From: Pseudomonadota bacterium
Lineage (GTDB): Bacteria; Pseudomonadota; Alphaproteobacteria; Rhodospirillales; Casp-alpha2
DNA length: 5,692 bases
Reading direction: 5' to 3'
Assembly (NCBI GenBank): GCA_027620395.1
Contig: JAQBZY010000122.1
Coordinates: forward strand, 1-5,692
The translations under genes and the position numbers were made by a program. This document shows positions 4,642 to 5,692 of the stretch, one piece after another. Positions within the stretch are counted from its first letter, which is position 1. Each line of letters begins with the position of its first letter. The notes below the pieces were generated by a model that made no database searches, was not told where the DNA came from, and was given only the letters and a program-made list of their open reading frames with translations.

Positions 4642-5692
4642 CCGAAAGCCGGCTTTCCGATCTGACCGGCCGGGACGATTTCGCGACCCGTCACATCGGC
4701 CCCAACGACGCTGACGTCGCGGACATGCTGAAGGCCATTGGCCATCCGACGCTGGCGGCATTGATCGATGCCGCGGTGCCGGACACGATCCGCGCCGCCG
4801 AGCTGTTGGACGCGACGCCGCTTTCGGAACAGGACGCGCTCGCCGCCCTGGCCGAAATGGCCGGCAAGAACCGAGTGATGAAGTCGCTGATCGGCATGGG
4901 CTACCACGACACCGTGACGCCGGCTGTCATATTGCGAAACGTGATCGAAAATCCCGGTTGGTACACCGCCTATACGCCCTACCAGGCGGAAATTTCGCAG
5001 GGCCGGCTGGAAGCGCTGCTGAATTACCAACAATTGATCATGGACCTGACCGGCTTCGATCTCGCCAACGCGTCGCTCTTGGACGAGGCGACGGCGGTCG
5101 CCGAGGCGATGACGCTGATGAAGCGGATCGGCAAGAGCAAACAAAACCGCATCTTCATCGATGCCAATTGCCTGCCGCAAAGCATCGCCGTCGTGAAAAC
5201 CCGGGCCGAGCCTTTGGGCCTTGAGGTCGTCGTCGGCGATCCGGTCAAGGACCTCGACCCCGCCACCGTGTTCGGTGTCGTCGTTCAGTACCCCAACGTC
5301 GATGGCGAGATCATCGATTACAGAGCCATTTCCGAGATCGTGCACGCGGCTGGCGGCTTGCTCACCGCCGCCTGCGATCCTTTAGCGCTTGTCATGCTGA
5401 CACCGCCGGCAGCTTGGGGCGCCGACATCGCGGTCGGCTCGGCGCAGCGCTTCGGTGTCCCGATGGGCTATGGCGGGCCGCATGCCGCCTTCATGGCCAC
5501 CCGGGACGCCTACAAGCGCTCAGTGCCGGGCCGCATCATCGGCGTCTCCGCCGACGCGCAAGGCAGGCGTGCACTGCGGATGGCGCTGCAAACCCGCGAA
5601 CAGCACATCCGCCGGGAAAAGGCGACCAGCAATATCTGCACGGCGCAGGTCTTGCTCGCCAATGTTGCTGGATTTTACGCCGTCTATCACGG
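4638..5692 (+). CDS. gcvP: Glycine dehydrogenase (P-protein), single-chain type, N-terminal part; runs off the right edge
   Basis: 351 codons are visible and open to the window end. P-protein is the PLP enzyme that decarboxylates glycine and loads the aminomethyl group onto lipoylated H-protein. The N-terminus, with [10 protein letters not shown] (15-24) and MLKAIG, is typical of the long single-chain form (about 950 residues), not of the split GcvPA subunit. Conserved blocks are IGMGYHDT (85-92), [19 protein letters not shown] (105-123), [10 protein letters not shown] (144-153), [19 protein letters not shown] (267-285) and [17 protein letters not shown] (319-335). The PLP-binding lysine lies in the C-terminal half, beyond the window. 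Whether the gene is intact and single-chain can therefore not be confirmed here. It overlaps gcvH by four bases and has no separate promoter. Confidence 0.96.
   Translation, partial: MTESRLSDLTGRDDFATRHIGPNDADVADMLKAIGHPTLAALIDAAVPDTIRAAELLDATPLSEQDALAALAEMAGKNRVMKSLIGMGYHDTVTPAVILRNVIENPGWYTAYTPYQAEISQGRLEALLNYQQLIMDLTGFDLANASLLDEATAVAEAMTLMKRIGKSKQNRIFIDANCLPQSIAVVKTRAEPLGLEVVVGDPVKDLDPATVFGVVVQYPNVDGEIIDYRAISEIVHAAGGLLTAACDPLALVMLTPPAAWGADIAVGSAQRFGVPMGYGGPHAAFMATRDAYKRSVPGRIIGVSADAQGRRALRMALQTREQHIRREKATSNICTAQVLLANVAGFYAVYH

Noticed and set aside
4455..5345. Long minus-strand open frame of 296 codons antisense to gcvH and gcvP
   Set aside because: The plus strand holds unmistakable GcvH and GcvP motifs. 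The antisense product is His/Asp/Arg-rich with no recognisable domain, so it is a shadow of codon bias.

Overview
The window reads as a GC-rich alphaproteobacterial chromosome segment, most like Rhodospirillales. This rests on the strong G/C third-position bias, an alphaproteobacterial-type ThrB N-terminus at the left edge, a tandem glycine riboswitch ahead of gcvT-gcvH-gcvP, and an N-terminal CDGSH sequence of the kind I associate with that class. The taxonomic call comes from remembered family features, not from a search.

Left edge (1-200): the first 15 codons of what looks like homoserine kinase (thrB) leave the window on the minus strand. A 153-base divergent intergenic region follows, with a -10-like box, an inverted repeat and a GC-rich hairpin. 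Region 201-1979: a 592-residue exported protein with a signal peptide, one PG_binding_1 peptidoglycan-binding domain and a long alpha-helical repeat region. Region 2064-2764: two tightly coupled small genes. The first encodes a 43-residue single-motif CDGSH protein whose iron-sulfur ligand histidine is replaced by proline. The second encodes a lipoprotein of unknown function and starts at or just after the stop codon of the first.

Region 2765-3093 (329 bases, no gene) is a regulatory leader. It holds a candidate promoter, a tandem glycine riboswitch (two aptamers joined by a 7-nt linker) and a structured expression platform in which a 7-bp stem covers the first bases of the gcvT Shine-Dalgarno. 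No U-tract follows the stem, so control of translation fits better than transcription termination.

Region 3094-5692: gcvT (T-protein), gcvH (H-protein) and the first 351 codons of a single-chain-type gcvP (P-protein). Together these proteins oxidatively cleave glycine to CO2, NH3, methylene-tetrahydrofolate and NADH; the L-protein is not in view. gcvH and gcvP overlap by ATGA, so they are probably translationally coupled. The riboswitch presumably raises operon expression when glycine is abundant.

No CRISPR array, tRNA, rRNA, insertion sequence or phage gene was seen. The gcv operon is ordinary metabolism. The points most worth a second look are the degenerate mini-CDGSH gene, the fine structure of the riboswitch leader and platform, and the uncharacterised exported proteins.
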